From Caulobacter radicis (GTDB taxonomy: Bacteria; Pseudomonadota; Alphaproteobacteria; Caulobacterales; Caulobacteraceae): a stretch of 64,000 nucleotides of DNA. The translations under genes and the position numbers were made by a program. The notes under the pieces were generated by a model. That model saw only the letters and a list, made by a program, of their open reading frames with translations, was not told the origin of the DNA and searched no databases. Where the stretch lies: contig NZ_QDKO01000044.1 of assembly GCF_003094615.1 (NCBI RefSeq), positions 16,568-80,567 on the forward strand. The letters are read 5' to 3'. Below are positions 43,332 to 52,266 of this stretch, in pieces. The stretch's first letter is position 1. Each line of letters starts with the position of its first letter.

Positions 43332-44419
43332 GGACGCGGCTCCTGTCGGGTCAGCCGCACCACAATCGGCTTCTTGTCGCCCAGGCGCAGTTCGGCGCGG
43401 TCGATGATCCGGTCCACGACCAGGTAGCGGCCCAGGAGACGCGAGTTGACCAACAGGGCCTGATCGTCGGCGTCGAGCAGGAAGACGGGCGGGGCCTCTC
43501 GCACGGCCAGGTCGGGCGGAAACTCGATGTAGGTCTTGGTTCCGTCGTCGAACACCCGCACCGGCGTCCAGGGCGGGGCCCGGCCCTTCAGGGGCGCGAC
43601 CCGATAGCGAAAGTCCAGGCGCTCGACCGGCACGGCGGCCTGGACGGCCTCGTTCGCCTGCTCGGCCGCGGCGCGGCGCGCGGCGTCGGCGGCCCTGGCC
43701 CGGGCCTCTTCCTGCGGATAGGTCCAGGACAGGACGCTGGTATAGGCGCCGCTGTCGGTGGAGACCGCATCGATCAGATAGGTGCGCTGGTCGGTGGTCA
43801 GCACGAGGTTGGTGCGCAGGCCGCCCCGCATCGGCTTGACCAGCACGATGACCTGCTGGGCCTGGCCGGTCCCGGCTTCTGTCTCGCCCAGCACCCAGCG
43901 CACGGTGTCGCCGGCCGCCTTGGCGATCAGCTTCTCGCCGGGCCGCAGCGCGATGGTGGTCAGGAACCTCGGGCTGGTGTGGATCGCATAGAGCCGGCCC
44001 GGCTCGAAGGCGTGATAGAGCGCGGCGTTGACGAAGACGCCGCTGGCGGGCCCGGCGCGCGCTTCGGCGTTGGCCCGCTGCAGGGTCGCCAGCGGCTTGG
44101 CCAAGGCCAGGTTCGTCCCGGACCGTCGGCGCGGCCCCCTGGATTGCGCGGGCGCAGCGCGCTGGGTCGCGCCGGCGAGCGGAGCGGCCGGCATGGGGCT
44201 CGCCTTGGCCTGCTCGACGGGGCCGACGCCCGCTCCCCCGGCGCTCTGGGCGTGACCGGTGGTCCGGAGGACCGGCGGCAGGACTGCGGGTCGGGGGCTC
44301 TGGGCCTGGGATGACGGCGGCGCGGACGGCGGGGCGGACGACGCCGCCGCCAAGGGCGCGCAGGCCAGGGCGGCCATGAGGGCCAGGGCGCGGCCGGGAA
44401 GGGTGATGCGCAGGCTCAT
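43328..44419 (-). CDS. trbG: TrbG/VirB9 conjugal transfer protein (363 aa)
   Basis: Periplasmic/outer-membrane core-complex protein. Signal peptide about 1-26 (LRITLPGRALALMAALACAP), a Pro/Ala-rich linker, the VirB9 N-domain (YAIHTSPRFLTTIALRPGEK) and C-domain (VFDDGTKTYIEFPPDL; PVFLLDADDQALLVNSRLLG; YLVVDRIIDRAELRLGDKKP). The linker is longer than usual. It overlaps trbF (ATGA at 44416-44419) and trbI at either end. Confidence 0.94.
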   Translation of the reverse strand: MSLRITLPGRALALMAALACAPLAAASSAPPSAPPSSQAQSPRPAVLPPVLRTTGHAQSAGGAGVGPVEQAKASPMPAAPLAGATQRAAPAQSRGPRRRSGTNLALAKPLATLQRANAEARAGPASGVFVNAALYHAFEPGRLYAIHTSPRFLTTIALRPGEKLIAKAAGDTVRWVLGETEAGTGQAQQVIVLVKPMRGGLRTNLVLTTDQRTYLIDAVSTDSGAYTSVLSWTYPQEEARARAADAARRAAAEQANEAVQAAVPVERLDFRYRVAPLKGRAPPWTPVRVFDDGTKTYIEFPPDLAVREAPPVFLLDADDQALLVNSRLLGRYLVVDRIIDRAELRLGDKKPIVVRLTRQEPRP

Positions 44420-45105
44420 AGGTCGCGGCTCCATTGGAAGCTGGTGATTTCCAGGCCCCGGGCGTTGTCGAAGAGCTCGGCCTCGGTCCTGGGCGGCCTT
44501 GGCGCGATGCTGAACAGGCCCGTCCAGCGCACCGGCGGGCCGGCCACGCCCTGCAGGTAGGTCGTTTCGCGCCATTGGACCTGGAAGGTGGTCGGGCTGC
44601 GCGCAAGCACCGAGGCGATTTCGACGGAAACCGCCTCCTGGCCCAGGCGCGCGGCCGGGTCGTGCTCCTGGCCGTACTGGACGAGGCTGGCGCGCGCGCC
44701 CTGATTGGTCATCCGCGTGGCCCGCGACCAGTTCTCCCGCAGGACCACCGGATCGGTGCTCTTGGAGCGCACGCGCTCGACGAAGTCGCAGACGAAGCTG
44801 GCCTTGATGGCCTCGTCGGGCCTGTAGGCGCGGTCGGCCAGCTCGACCCGGCCCGGGCGTCCGTACCGGTCGATCGGCACGACATAGGTCGCGATCGGCC
44901 GTCGCAGCTGTACATAAAGAAAGGCGCTGGTGCTCAGCATCGCCAGCGCCAGGCAGCCGAAGGCCATCAGCCGCCAGTTTCGCGCCTGCACGCGCGCCGA
45001 GCCGATGCGGTCGTCCCAGACCTGGGCGGCGCGATGATACGGCGTCTCCTGCGGCGTGGACTGGCCATAGCGGTCCTGCGGGCGCTTGAAGGCGTTGGAC
45101 GTCAT
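44416..45105 (-). CDS. trbF: TrbF/VirB8 conjugal transfer protein (229 aa)
   Basis: Inner-membrane assembly factor of the channel with one transmembrane helix at about 46-66 (LMAFGCLALAMLSTSAFLYV) and a periplasmic NTF2-like VirB8 domain (TYVVPIDRYGRPGRVELADR; FVCDFVERVRS; TFQVQWRETTYLQG; GLFSIAPRPPRTEAEL). Translationally coupled to trbG and 11 bp after trbL. Confidence 0.94.
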   Translation of the reverse strand: MTSNAFKRPQDRYGQSTPQETPYHRAAQVWDDRIGSARVQARNWRLMAFGCLALAMLSTSAFLYVQLRRPIATYVVPIDRYGRPGRVELADRAYRPDEAIKASFVCDFVERVRSKSTDPVVLRENWSRATRMTNQGARASLVQYGQEHDPAARLGQEAVSVEIASVLARSPTTFQVQWRETTYLQGVAGPPVRWTGLFSIAPRPPRTEAELFDNARGLEITSFQWSRDL

Positions 45106-45116
45106 CGGCGGCTCCT

Positions 45117-46337
45117 TCAGGGCTGGCGCCGTCTGGGCGGATCGGGCTCCCCGTCCTCGGGCTCGGGCGGCGGATCGTCCGAAAGCCCGCCGGCCGAAGC
45201 GGCCGACGAGGCGTTGGCCCCGGACGGTGGCGCGTAGGTGGCGCGCGCGCGGCCGACGACGGCGCTGGTCGAGGCGGCACGGCGGCCACCGCCCGAAGCA
45301 GCGGCGCCGCCGCCTGACGACCCGCCGGGGGGCGAGCCCCCGGATGCTCCTCCCCTGCCGCCGCCTTGGCCGCCGCCCTGGCCCCCGCTGGGCAGCCGCG
45401 AGGCCGATCGGGCCGAGGCGGCCGATCCAGCCGCGCCTGCGCCCATGGCCCAGCGTCCGGCCAGGGCCAGCCCGCCCACCGTGGCGGCCAGGCCCACCGC
45501 CCCAGCGGCGGCCGAGCCGGCGCTGAGCTGCGGACCGCCGGTGATTTGAGCGGCCGCCAGGGCGGGCAGCTTCAGCGCCAGCATGACGATCAGCAGGGCG
45601 GCCAGCAGCAGCCCGCAGGACTCTTCCCAGGCCGGCTCCGGGGACACGACATAGCTGGCGAAGATCTGCTCGCCGATCGAGACCACCAGGGCCAGGGCCA
45701 TCACCTTGGCGCCCACCGAAACGACGTAGCCGATGGCCCGCTCGGCCATGAAGGCGGTCTTGGTCAGGATCCCGAACGGCACGGTCACGAAGCCGATCAG
45801 GGTGACGATGTAGAACTCGACGATGGTGACGGCGATCTCCACGGCCAGCACCATGAAGGCCAGGACCACGCCGATGGCCGCGATGCCGGTGATCAGGATG
45901 ATGTCGATATGGACGAAAAATCCTGTGCCCATGCCTTCTCGAGCAATCCTCCCGATGTACTTGAGCAGGTCGAACGCCACCGCCATGCCATCGATGGCCA
46001 CCTTTGACGGTTGCATCAGGTCCCCGACCGTCAGCGCGCCGCCGCCGGCTTTCAGCCCCAGGGCTGCAAAGCCGTTGATCACCGTCAGGGTCAGCGTCTT
46101 CCAGCCCGAGATCAGCCAGGCGAAGAAACCAAAGAGCAGGATCTTGCGCACCAGGGCCGCGGGGACGTTCTCGTGCTCGTCCAACGCCCAGAGCAGGGCC
46201 GAGACGCCCAGGCTGATGGTCATCAGAACCCCGAAGGTCGCCTGCACATCGCCCTGGATCAGTCCGAACCCCGAGCCGACCTGGGTGGTGTAGCGGTCGA
46301 GCAGGTCGTCGATGGCGGCGGGCGAGGCGGTCGACAT
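45117..46337 (-). CDS. trbL: TrbL/VirB6 polytopic membrane protein (406 aa)
   Basis: Multispanning channel component: DDLLDRYTTQVGSGFGLIQG start, about six hydrophobic segments (FGVLMTISLGVSALLWAL; ILLFGFFAWLISGW; IILITGIAAIGVVLAFMVLA; EIAVTIVEFYIVTLIGFVTV), then a Gly/Ser/Ala-rich low-complexity tail of about 100 residues and an acidic-proline end. The Gly-rich tail is normal for TrbL. Confidence 0.93.
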   Translation of the reverse strand: MSTASPAAIDDLLDRYTTQVGSGFGLIQGDVQATFGVLMTISLGVSALLWALDEHENVPAALVRKILLFGFFAWLISGWKTLTLTVINGFAALGLKAGGGALTVGDLMQPSKVAIDGMAVAFDLLKYIGRIAREGMGTGFFVHIDIILITGIAAIGVVLAFMVLAVEIAVTIVEFYIVTLIGFVTVPFGILTKTAFMAERAIGYVVSVGAKVMALALVVSIGEQIFASYVVSPEPAWEESCGLLLAALLIVMLALKLPALAAAQITGGPQLSAGSAAAGAVGLAATVGGLALAGRWAMGAGAAGSAASARSASRLPSGGQGGGQGGGRGGASGGSPPGGSSGGGAAASGGGRRAASTSAVVGRARATYAPPSGANASSAASAGGLSDDPPPEPEDGEPDPPRRRQP

Positions 46338-46345
46338 CGCGTCCC

Positions 46346-46597
46346 TCAGAACCGGTCGCGGGCTGCGGGCTTAGCCGGGCGCGACAGGACCGAACTGCGC
46401 TCGGCATCGGCTTCGGCCTTTTCCATGAGCGCCCGGAATTCGGCGGAGCAGGCAGCTGACCTGGCGCTGCCGGCCCGCAATTCGGCGTCCGAGCAGCGCG
46501 GGGCTTCGGCCTTGTTAACGAGCCTTTCCGTGCAGGCCCCTGTCACCAGACAGAAGAGGGCGGGCGCCAAATAGCTAAGAGCTCTGTGTCGGTTCAT
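46346..46597 (-). CDS. trbK: TrbK-like entry-exclusion lipoprotein (83 aa)
   Basis: A short lipoprotein: signal sequence MNRHRALSYLAPALFCLVTG followed by the lipobox Cys in GACTE, then a Cys-rich tail (RCSDAELR, AACSAEFR). TrbK blocks redundant conjugation between like donors. ATG 46597 overlaps the trbJ stop, and its position between trbJ and trbL fits. The call rests mainly on position and lipobox. Confidence 0.82.
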   Translation of the reverse strand: MNRHRALSYLAPALFCLVTGACTERLVNKAEAPRCSDAELRAGSARSAACSAEFRALMEKAEADAERSSVLSRPAKPAARDRF

Positions 46598-47319
46598 TGA
46601 AAGGCGCTCCTTGGCGCGGGCCGCGCCTCTCGCGTTATCTTGGACAGCCGTTCGCTGTCGGCCTCGCCCTTACTGACAAGCGCGCGGCGCTCGGCCTCAT
46701 AGGTCTGGACCTGCCGTCCTTGGGTGATCAGCAGGACCTGCAGCTGGGTGAGCTGGGTGGAAAGGGCCGCCAGCAGCTGGTTGGTGGCCTGCACCGCCGC
46801 GGTCTGGCCGGCGGCGGCCTGGGAGGCGTCCACCGCCGCGCCGACCGCCCCGGCCGTGATCCCCTGGGCCTGGGCGATCTGGTTCTGGACCTGCAGGGCG
46901 TCCTGCAGGGTCTGGCGACTGGCCTGGCTCCAGGCCTTCAATCTGTCGGCCAGGGCCGCCGGCGTCAGCCCGGCCAGGTCGCCCGGATAGAGCGCGGCGA
47001 AGTCGCGGCTGATGTCCGCGGCCGTGTAGCCCAGACCCTGGGCCTGGCGCAGCAGGCCCGTGGCCTGGCCGGCGATGTCGCGAAGCGGGCCGGTGACGTC
47101 CAGGCCCAGGGTCTCAAGCATGCGCTGGGAGTTGGCCAGCTGCGCCTGCAGGGTCTGGATCTGCTGCAGGCCCTGGCTGACCTGCTTGAGCATCTGCGCC
47201 ACCGCGGCGGGATCATAGACGGTGAGCTGGGCGCGGGCCGCAGGCGCAAGGCCCGCCGCCAGCAGCGGCGCCAGTCCCAGAGGCGTCCAGCCCAGAAGAC
47301 GGCGGCGACTGGGTGTCAT
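46594..47319 (-). CDS. trbJ: TrbJ/VirB5 conjugal transfer protein (241 aa)
   Basis: Periplasmic minor-pilus component. Signal peptide of twin-Arg look (MTPSRRRLLGWTPLGLAPLL then AAGLAPAARA), followed by a long coiled-coil-like helical region (VYDPAAVAQMLKQVSQGLQQ, IQTLQAQLANSQRM) and a C-terminal ITQGRQVQTYEAERR. The start overlaps the small membrane protein's stop and the stop overlaps trbK. Confidence 0.92.
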   Translation of the reverse strand: MTPSRRRLLGWTPLGLAPLLAAGLAPAARAQLTVYDPAAVAQMLKQVSQGLQQIQTLQAQLANSQRMLETLGLDVTGPLRDIAGQATGLLRQAQGLGYTAADISRDFAALYPGDLAGLTPAALADRLKAWSQASRQTLQDALQVQNQIAQAQGITAGAVGAAVDASQAAAGQTAAVQATNQLLAALSTQLTQLQVLLITQGRQVQTYEAERRALVSKGEADSERLSKITREARPAPRSAFQ

Positions 47320-47588
47320 GGGATGGTCTCCTCCTGCAACGGTGTGGCGTTCTCGGCCTCAAGGGCCAGGAAGCGCGGCTCCGACGCCGAGCGCACGGCC
47401 AGGGCGGCGGCCAGCCAGGCCACGCCGGCCGCCAGCAGCGGCGGGCTGACCAGGACCTGCGCGCCGGCCACGGCCATGAGCGCGCCGGGCGCGAGCAAGA
47501 CGAGAAAGGCCAGGCGCCGACGGCGCGGGCTGGCCGTCCACGCGGCCGGCAGTCGCCCCCAGGGACCCAGGCGCGGATCAGGCCGCAT
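47316..47588 (-). CDS. Small membrane protein of the trb operon (90 aa)
   Basis: Two adjacent hydrophobic segments (RLAFLVLLAPGALMAVAGAQ; LLAAGVAWLAAALAVRSASE) between basic N- and acidic C-terminal ends. It overlaps trbE by 11 bp and trbJ by 4 bp, so it is a real, coupled member of the operon. Similar unnamed proteins sit between trbE and trbJ in integrative elements. Function unknown. Confidence 0.75.
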   Translation of the reverse strand: MRPDPRLGPWGRLPAAWTASPRRRRLAFLVLLAPGALMAVAGAQVLVSPPLLAAGVAWLAAALAVRSASEPRFLALEAENATPLQEETIP

Positions 47589-50034
47589 GGCGGGCCTGCG
47601 CCAGGAACTCGGCGACCTCGGGCAGGCCCTTGGCGCGATAGAAGGCCGGCGCAAAGCCTCCCTGGCCGTGCTCGGCCAGGAGCTTTGTCATCAGGTCCTG
47701 GTCGCCGGGCGAGGCCGAGCCGACGGCGGCCAGGGCCACGGGCCCCAGGCCCAGCTCGAACAGGCGATCGCCAGCCGGACTTTGATAGTAATATTCGCGC
47801 TTGGCGCTGGCTTCGGCGATGATCGACACCTGCTGGGCGTTGAGGCCGAAAGCGGCGTAGGCCTTGGCCAGATCCGGCGTGCGCGCGTCCGGATTGGGCA
47901 GGAAGATCCTTGTCGGACAGGCCTCCAGCAGCGCGCCGGCGATCGGCGAGGCCAGGGTCGTTTTCAGGCTGGGGGTGGTGAAGATCACCGCCACGTTCTT
48001 CTTGCGCAGGGTCAGCAGCCACTCGCGGATCTTGCCGGCGAAGGCGGTCGACTCCAGCAGGAGCCAGGCCTCGTCGAGAACAAGCAGGGTCGGGCGACCA
48101 TCAAAGTCGCGGGCCAGCCGGTGGAAGAGACAGGTCAGGACCGGGCCGGCGGCCGCGTGGCTGGCGATCAGCTCGCCCATCTCGAACGTCTGCCAGTCAG
48201 CCCTGGCCAGATCCACGTCGGCCGCGTCGAGCAGCCGGCCGTACGGACCGGCCAGGGTGAACGGCGCCAGCGCCGCCTTCAGCGCCCTGTCCTGCAGGGT
48301 CGCGGCCAGCAGCGTGAGGGTGCGCTGGGACCGCGGCGCGGCGGCCAGGCTCTGCAAGGCCGTCCAGACCGCTTCGCGCACCGCAGGGTCAAGGGTCATG
48401 CCGCTGGAGACCAGCAGATCCTCCACCCACCCCTGCGCCCAGGTCCGCTCGTCGGGGTCGTCGATGTCCGCGAGGGGCTGGAACGCCAGGCCTGCGCCGC
48501 CGCCCAGGTCGTGAAAGGCGCCGCCGACCAGCAGGGTGGCGGCCCGGGCGCTAGCGCCCTTGTCGATGAGGCGCACCTGGGCCTGCGGATAGCCCAGCCA
48601 CTGCAGCGCCATGGTCAGCAGCAGCACCGACTTGCCCGCCCCTGTCGGCCCGCCCACGAAGGCGTGGCCGACGTCGCCCTGGAAGAGGTCGAGGCGAAAC
48701 GGCGTCGTCGAGCCGGTCAGGGCGTGCATCAGCGGCGGCTGGGGACCTTCAAAACCGCGCTTGGCGCATTCGGCCGACAGGTGGGCGTTGTGGTCGGGGC
48801 CGGGCCAGATGGCCGAGACCGGCAGCAGGTCGCAGAGATTGAGCGTGCTGACCAGCGGCCGGCGCTGGTCGGCATAGGCCTGGCCAGGCAGGCTGCCCAG
48901 CCAGGCCTCCACGGCGTTGAGGTCCTCGACCTTGGCGACGAAGCCGGCGCGATTGACCACGCTCTCGACCTGCCGCACCTGGGCGGCCAGCACGTCTGGG
49001 TCGGGATGGGTCAGGGTGATGGTGGGGGTGACGTAGCCCAGCGCCGCCAGGTCGTCGCCGAGCACGGCCAGGGCCGCGTCGGCGTCTTGGGCCTTCTGGG
49101 CCGCGTCGGGATCCTCCAGGACCGACGGCTCCTTGGTGATCGCCTCCTTCAGAAGGGCCAGGATACCCTTGCGCTTGGCGAACCAGCGCTTGCGCAGGGT
49201 GGTGACGGCCTTGCGCGCGTCCTCCTTGTCGAGCGGCAGGAAACGGGTGACCCAGCGATAGGCAAGGCCAAGGCCGTTGAGCTGGTCGAGGATCCCCGGC
49301 CAGGAGGCGGCCGGATAGGCGCGCACCGACAGGGTGCGCAGGTAGTGACCCCCCAGTCGCGGATAGAGACCGCCCTGCAGGTCGTCGTCGGTTAGGAAGG
49401 CGTCGAGATAGGCCGGCGCCGGCGGCGGCGCGATCGGATGGTCTTTGGTCGAGACGCAGGCGTGCAGATAGGCCAGGGTCGCCGCGTCGTCGAGCGGGAC
49501 CACCATCGGCAGGACGCTGGCGAGGATGTCGCGCAGGCTGGCGACAGCGGCCCGGAACTCGTCCAGCGCCGCCCTGTAGAGGGCCGCTGAGCCCTTGCCG
49601 TCGGGCAGGTTCTCCACCAGCAGGCTGCGGGCCGCGCCCACGGCGTCTTCGGGCGGCAGGAAGGTCAGGGTCAGGAAGTAGCGGCTCTCGAAGTGGACGC
49701 CCTCGGCCTCGAACTCGGCGCGCCGCTCCTCGTCGATCAGGTGGCTGACCGGATCGGGGTAGGCCGCGGCCGGGTAGGCGCGAGAGGGCCGGCGGACGGC
49801 CTCGACATGCACGCACCAGCGCGAACCCAGGCGCCGCAGGGCGTTGTTGACCTGGGCGCGCGCGGCCACCAGGCCGATGTCGGTGGCGCTGGCCAGATCC
49901 GGCCCCCGGAAGGCCAGGGTCTGCTGGAAGGCGCCGTCCTTGTTGAGCACCACGCCCGGCGCGATCAGCAGCGCCCAGGGCAGGTGGTCGAACAGGCGGC
50001 TGGACTTTCCGCGGTACTCGCCCAGGAACAACAT
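47578..50034 (-). CDS. trbE: TrbE/VirB4 ATPase (818 aa)
   Basis: Energises assembly and transport of the conjugation channel. N-terminal CagE/TrbE domain (FLGEYRGKSSRLFDHLPWAL; DKEDARKAVTTLRKRWF), C-terminal AAA domain with Walker A FVGGPTGAGKSVLLL, Walker B PTLLVLDEAWLLL and arginine-finger region. Normal full length. Cytosolic face of the inner membrane. ATG 50034 follows trbD by 8 bp. Confidence 0.95.
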   Translation of the reverse strand: MLFLGEYRGKSSRLFDHLPWALLIAPGVVLNKDGAFQQTLAFRGPDLASATDIGLVAARAQVNNALRRLGSRWCVHVEAVRRPSRAYPAAAYPDPVSHLIDEERRAEFEAEGVHFESRYFLTLTFLPPEDAVGAARSLLVENLPDGKGSAALYRAALDEFRAAVASLRDILASVLPMVVPLDDAATLAYLHACVSTKDHPIAPPPAPAYLDAFLTDDDLQGGLYPRLGGHYLRTLSVRAYPAASWPGILDQLNGLGLAYRWVTRFLPLDKEDARKAVTTLRKRWFAKRKGILALLKEAITKEPSVLEDPDAAQKAQDADAALAVLGDDLAALGYVTPTITLTHPDPDVLAAQVRQVESVVNRAGFVAKVEDLNAVEAWLGSLPGQAYADQRRPLVSTLNLCDLLPVSAIWPGPDHNAHLSAECAKRGFEGPQPPLMHALTGSTTPFRLDLFQGDVGHAFVGGPTGAGKSVLLLTMALQWLGYPQAQVRLIDKGASARAATLLVGGAFHDLGGGAGLAFQPLADIDDPDERTWAQGWVEDLLVSSGMTLDPAVREAVWTALQSLAAAPRSQRTLTLLAATLQDRALKAALAPFTLAGPYGRLLDAADVDLARADWQTFEMGELIASHAAAGPVLTCLFHRLARDFDGRPTLLVLDEAWLLLESTAFAGKIREWLLTLRKKNVAVIFTTPSLKTTLASPIAGALLEACPTRIFLPNPDARTPDLAKAYAAFGLNAQQVSIIAEASAKREYYYQSPAGDRLFELGLGPVALAAVGSASPGDQDLMTKLLAEHGQGGFAPAFYRAKGLPEVAEFLAQARHAA

Positions 50035-50042
50035 GGTCCGCC

Positions 50043-50303
50043 TCAGCCGTCGAGCCAGGCCGGCTGGCGCACGTGCCGGCGAAGAATGTCGAAGACGTAC
50101 GGATCCTGGCGCGCGAGCGCATAGGCGCCGCCCCAGAGCGCCAGGCCGAGCGGCGCGCCGATCAGCGGCGCCTGAAGCCCCAGCGCGAGGATCGCCGTCA
50201 GGGTGCCGATCAGCACGGCCAGGCCGCGCGGCGCCCCGCCCAGGGTGACGGGCTCGGCCAGCGAACCGTGGAAATCGATTTCGAAGCCCGCGACGCGCTC
50301 CAT
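50043..50303 (-). CDS. trbD: TrbD/VirB3 conjugal transfer protein (86 aa)
   Basis: Small inner-membrane protein that works with TrbE. MERVAGFEIDFHGSLAEPVT, then two membrane segments (RGLAVLIGTLTAILALGLQA; IGAPLGLALWGGAYALARQD) and VFDILRRHVRQ, a typical TrbD ending. ATG 50303 lies 1 bp after the trbC stop. Confidence 0.92.
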   Translation of the reverse strand: MERVAGFEIDFHGSLAEPVTLGGAPRGLAVLIGTLTAILALGLQAPLIGAPLGLALWGGAYALARQDPYVFDILRRHVRQPAWLDG

Positions 50304-50304
50304 C

Positions 50305-50652
50305 CTAGAACCCCGCCCCGCCGGTGAAGTTGAAGAACGACAGGGCGAAGGAAGAGGCGGTGAAGGCGATCGACAGGCCAAAGATCACGCTGAGACCGCG
50401 CCGGACCCAGGAGCCGCCTTCGGAGAACGCCACACCCAGGCCGGTCAGGGCGATGGCGATCACCCCGATGGCCTTGGCCACCGGGCCGGTGATGGAGTCG
50501 GCCACCGCGCTGAGCTTGTCGTCCCAGGGCATGGCCGCGCCGCCGCCGCCGGACGCCAGTGCCGGGCCGGCGGCCAGGACCAGCACGGCCGTCAGACCCA
50601 GGAAACCTACGAGACGAGGGGAGGGGCCAGACGAGAAGGGGAGCGTAGGCAT
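50305..50652 (-). CDS. trbC: TrbC/VirB2 pilin (115 aa)
   Basis: Pilin precursor: signal region (LVGFLGLTAVLVLAAGPALA), then the mature part with GPVAKAIGVIAIALTGLGVA and WVRRGLSVIFGLSIAFTASS, the paired helices of TrbC pilins. GAGGA precedes ATG 50652. It is the first gene of the operon here. TrbB, the ATPase gene that normally precedes trbC, is missing. Confidence 0.92.
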   Translation of the reverse strand: MPTLPFSSGPSPRLVGFLGLTAVLVLAAGPALASGGGGAAMPWDDKLSAVADSITGPVAKAIGVIAIALTGLGVAFSEGGSWVRRGLSVIFGLSIAFTASSFALSFFNFTGGAGF

Positions 50653-51033
50653 GGCCGGGTCCTCGTGGTTGACGACCAGACCGTGCACAGCCTGCGTTTG
50701 CGTCGCAATTCACCAGAATTCGCTAGCGAGAACCCACGGGACTTGAGCGTAACAGAGCCTCGCGCAGCGCTCAGTGCTCGGCCGCCAAGCAGGTGGCCTG
50801 GGCGAGGGCCTCGATTAGAGGACGCCAGCCCGCTGAACGGCCAGCGCCACGCGATTTGGTCAGTCCGCGCCACGCCGTTGAGCACGCAAGATGTTCTCTT
50901 TCGGAGCGGTTGCCGTCTCCCGCTCACGACCCAATGCGGACTCTGATCTGCTTGGCCGCTGCGGGCCGTCCGTTTTGCCTTATGATCTTCGCGAACACCC
51001 ATCGACTCACGTCTGCAGGAGGGGTGGAGTAGC
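50653..51033 (+). other. Gene-free junction where trbB would be expected
   Basis: 381 bp between trbC and the divergent AraC gene. I find no trbB fragment (no Walker motifs or VirB11-like text in any frame) and no gene. It probably marks the edge of the mobile block and holds the promoters for both neighbours. AGGAGGGGTGGAG at its right end is the AraC ribosome site. Confidence 0.5.
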
Positions 51034-51840
51034 ATGTCGTTTGACGAAACTAGCTGGATAGTGCGGGCGCCTGGTGATTTCGAGCGGTTTGAAGCGTCCC
51101 TCAACGGGGCAGCCTACGGTCCACACCGGCACGACACATACGCCATCGCCATAACCGTCGCGGGGGTGCAGAGCTTCTCCTACCGCGGATCACGGCGTCA
51201 TTCGGTGCCCGGTCAGATCGTCGTTCTCCATCCAGATGAGCTTCATGACGGTCACGCCGGGGACGGGCGACACTTCCGGTACCGGAGCGCCAGCGTCGCA
51301 CCATCCGCACTTCAGGAGGCTCTCGGCGGACGCGCCCTTCCGTTCCTTGCCGAGGGCGTATCTGACGACGCGCGGCTGCACGCGGCCGCCACGGCCCTTA
51401 TTGGTGATCTCAACCAAGACCTCTGTGGCCTGGAGTATGATCAGGCCATGCTCGGCCTCGCGGAGGCGCTGTCAGAGCTTGGGAGTGAACAGACGTATCA
51501 CCGGCGCGTGGATCTCCAGGCGGTGGCGCTGGCGCGCGCGTTCATAGACGCCCACCCGGACAGCAATGTCCGACTTGATGATCTCGAACGCGTCAGCGGG
51601 CAGGATCGCTGGCAGCTCTCGCGCGGATTCCGTGCGCTGCTGGGCGTCAGTCCATATCGCTATCTGATCTTCCGCCGCCTCGACACAGCGCGAGCCATGA
51701 TGAACGGCAGGACCCCGCTTGCAGAAATCGCCGCTGCCAGCGGATTCTCTGACCAGAGCCACCTGACGCGACACTTTCGGAGCGCCTACGGCCTGACGCC
51801 GGCGCAATGGCAACGGCTCAATCGTCCTAGACCTGTATGA
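51034..51840 (+). CDS. AraC-family transcriptional regulator (268 aa)
   Basis: N-terminal cupin-type ligand domain (YGPHRHDTYAIAITVAGVQS, then PGQIVVLHPDELHDGHAGDG) and C-terminal double helix-turn-helix (VRLDDLERVSGQDRWQLSRG, SPYRYLIFRRLDTARAMM, PLAEIAAASGFSDQSHLTRH). AGGAGGGG precedes ATG 51034. The cupin-remnant gene 24 bp downstream may have been its target; otherwise the ligand is unknown. Confidence 0.92.
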   Translation: MSFDETSWIVRAPGDFERFEASLNGAAYGPHRHDTYAIAITVAGVQSFSYRGSRRHSVPGQIVVLHPDELHDGHAGDGRHFRYRSASVAPSALQEALGGRALPFLAEGVSDDARLHAAATALIGDLNQDLCGLEYDQAMLGLAEALSELGSEQTYHRRVDLQAVALARAFIDAHPDSNVRLDDLERVSGQDRWQLSRGFRALLGVSPYRYLIFRRLDTARAMMNGRTPLAEIAAASGFSDQSHLTRHFRSAYGLTPAQWQRLNRPRPV

Positions 51841-51863
51841 GGAGCGCCCTCAGTCTCCATAAG

Positions 51864-52215
51864 ATGAAGAACAAGATCGGCCTGACGCAGAAACTCGCCA
51901 TGGTCTTCCGACCATTGGGCGCCGCGAACGGTCGCGACGCTCAACGACTATGACATCATGATCGTTAAACTCTTGGGACAGTACGCTTGGCACACGCACG
52001 CTGACACGACGAACTTTTCTTTGTTCTACAGGGTGACTTGAAATAGAGCTGCGGGACCGCAGCATCACGCTTGGGCCCGGAGATCTTTTGTCGTCCCGAG
52101 GGGCGAGGAATACCGCCCGCACACGAGACGCGAAGTGGAGCTTTTGCTCATCGAGCCTTCTGGCACGCCCAACAGCGGCGTCGCCGAAACCGCCGCCCTG
52201 CGTCAATGGGAGTGA
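51864..52215 (+). pseudogene. Cupin-domain protein, decayed
   Basis: A typical small cupin can be read only by changing frame at least three times: KIGLTQKLA, then WSSDHWAPRTVATLNDYDIM with WHTHAD, then FVLQGDLEIELRDRSITLGP, then VVPRGEEYRPHTRREVELLL and EPSGTPNSGVAETAALRQWE before TGA 52215. Metal-binding His residues (HTH) and the second cupin motif are still visible. No full-length protein can be made. It is downstream of the AraC gene on the same strand. Confidence 0.75.
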
Positions 52216-52266
52216 ACGCACACGATCGTTCTATAACTGGACCGCGACCCGCTTCAGTCTGCGGGT

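Noticed and set aside
45138..45480. Gly/Ser-rich repeats in the trbL tail as a special element
   Set aside because: Low-complexity tails are ordinary for TrbL proteins.
46597..49395. A 932-codon plus-strand frame opposite trbJ-trbE
   Set aside because: Low-complexity Gly/Arg/Gln text with no family resemblance, opposite a clearly coding conserved operon.
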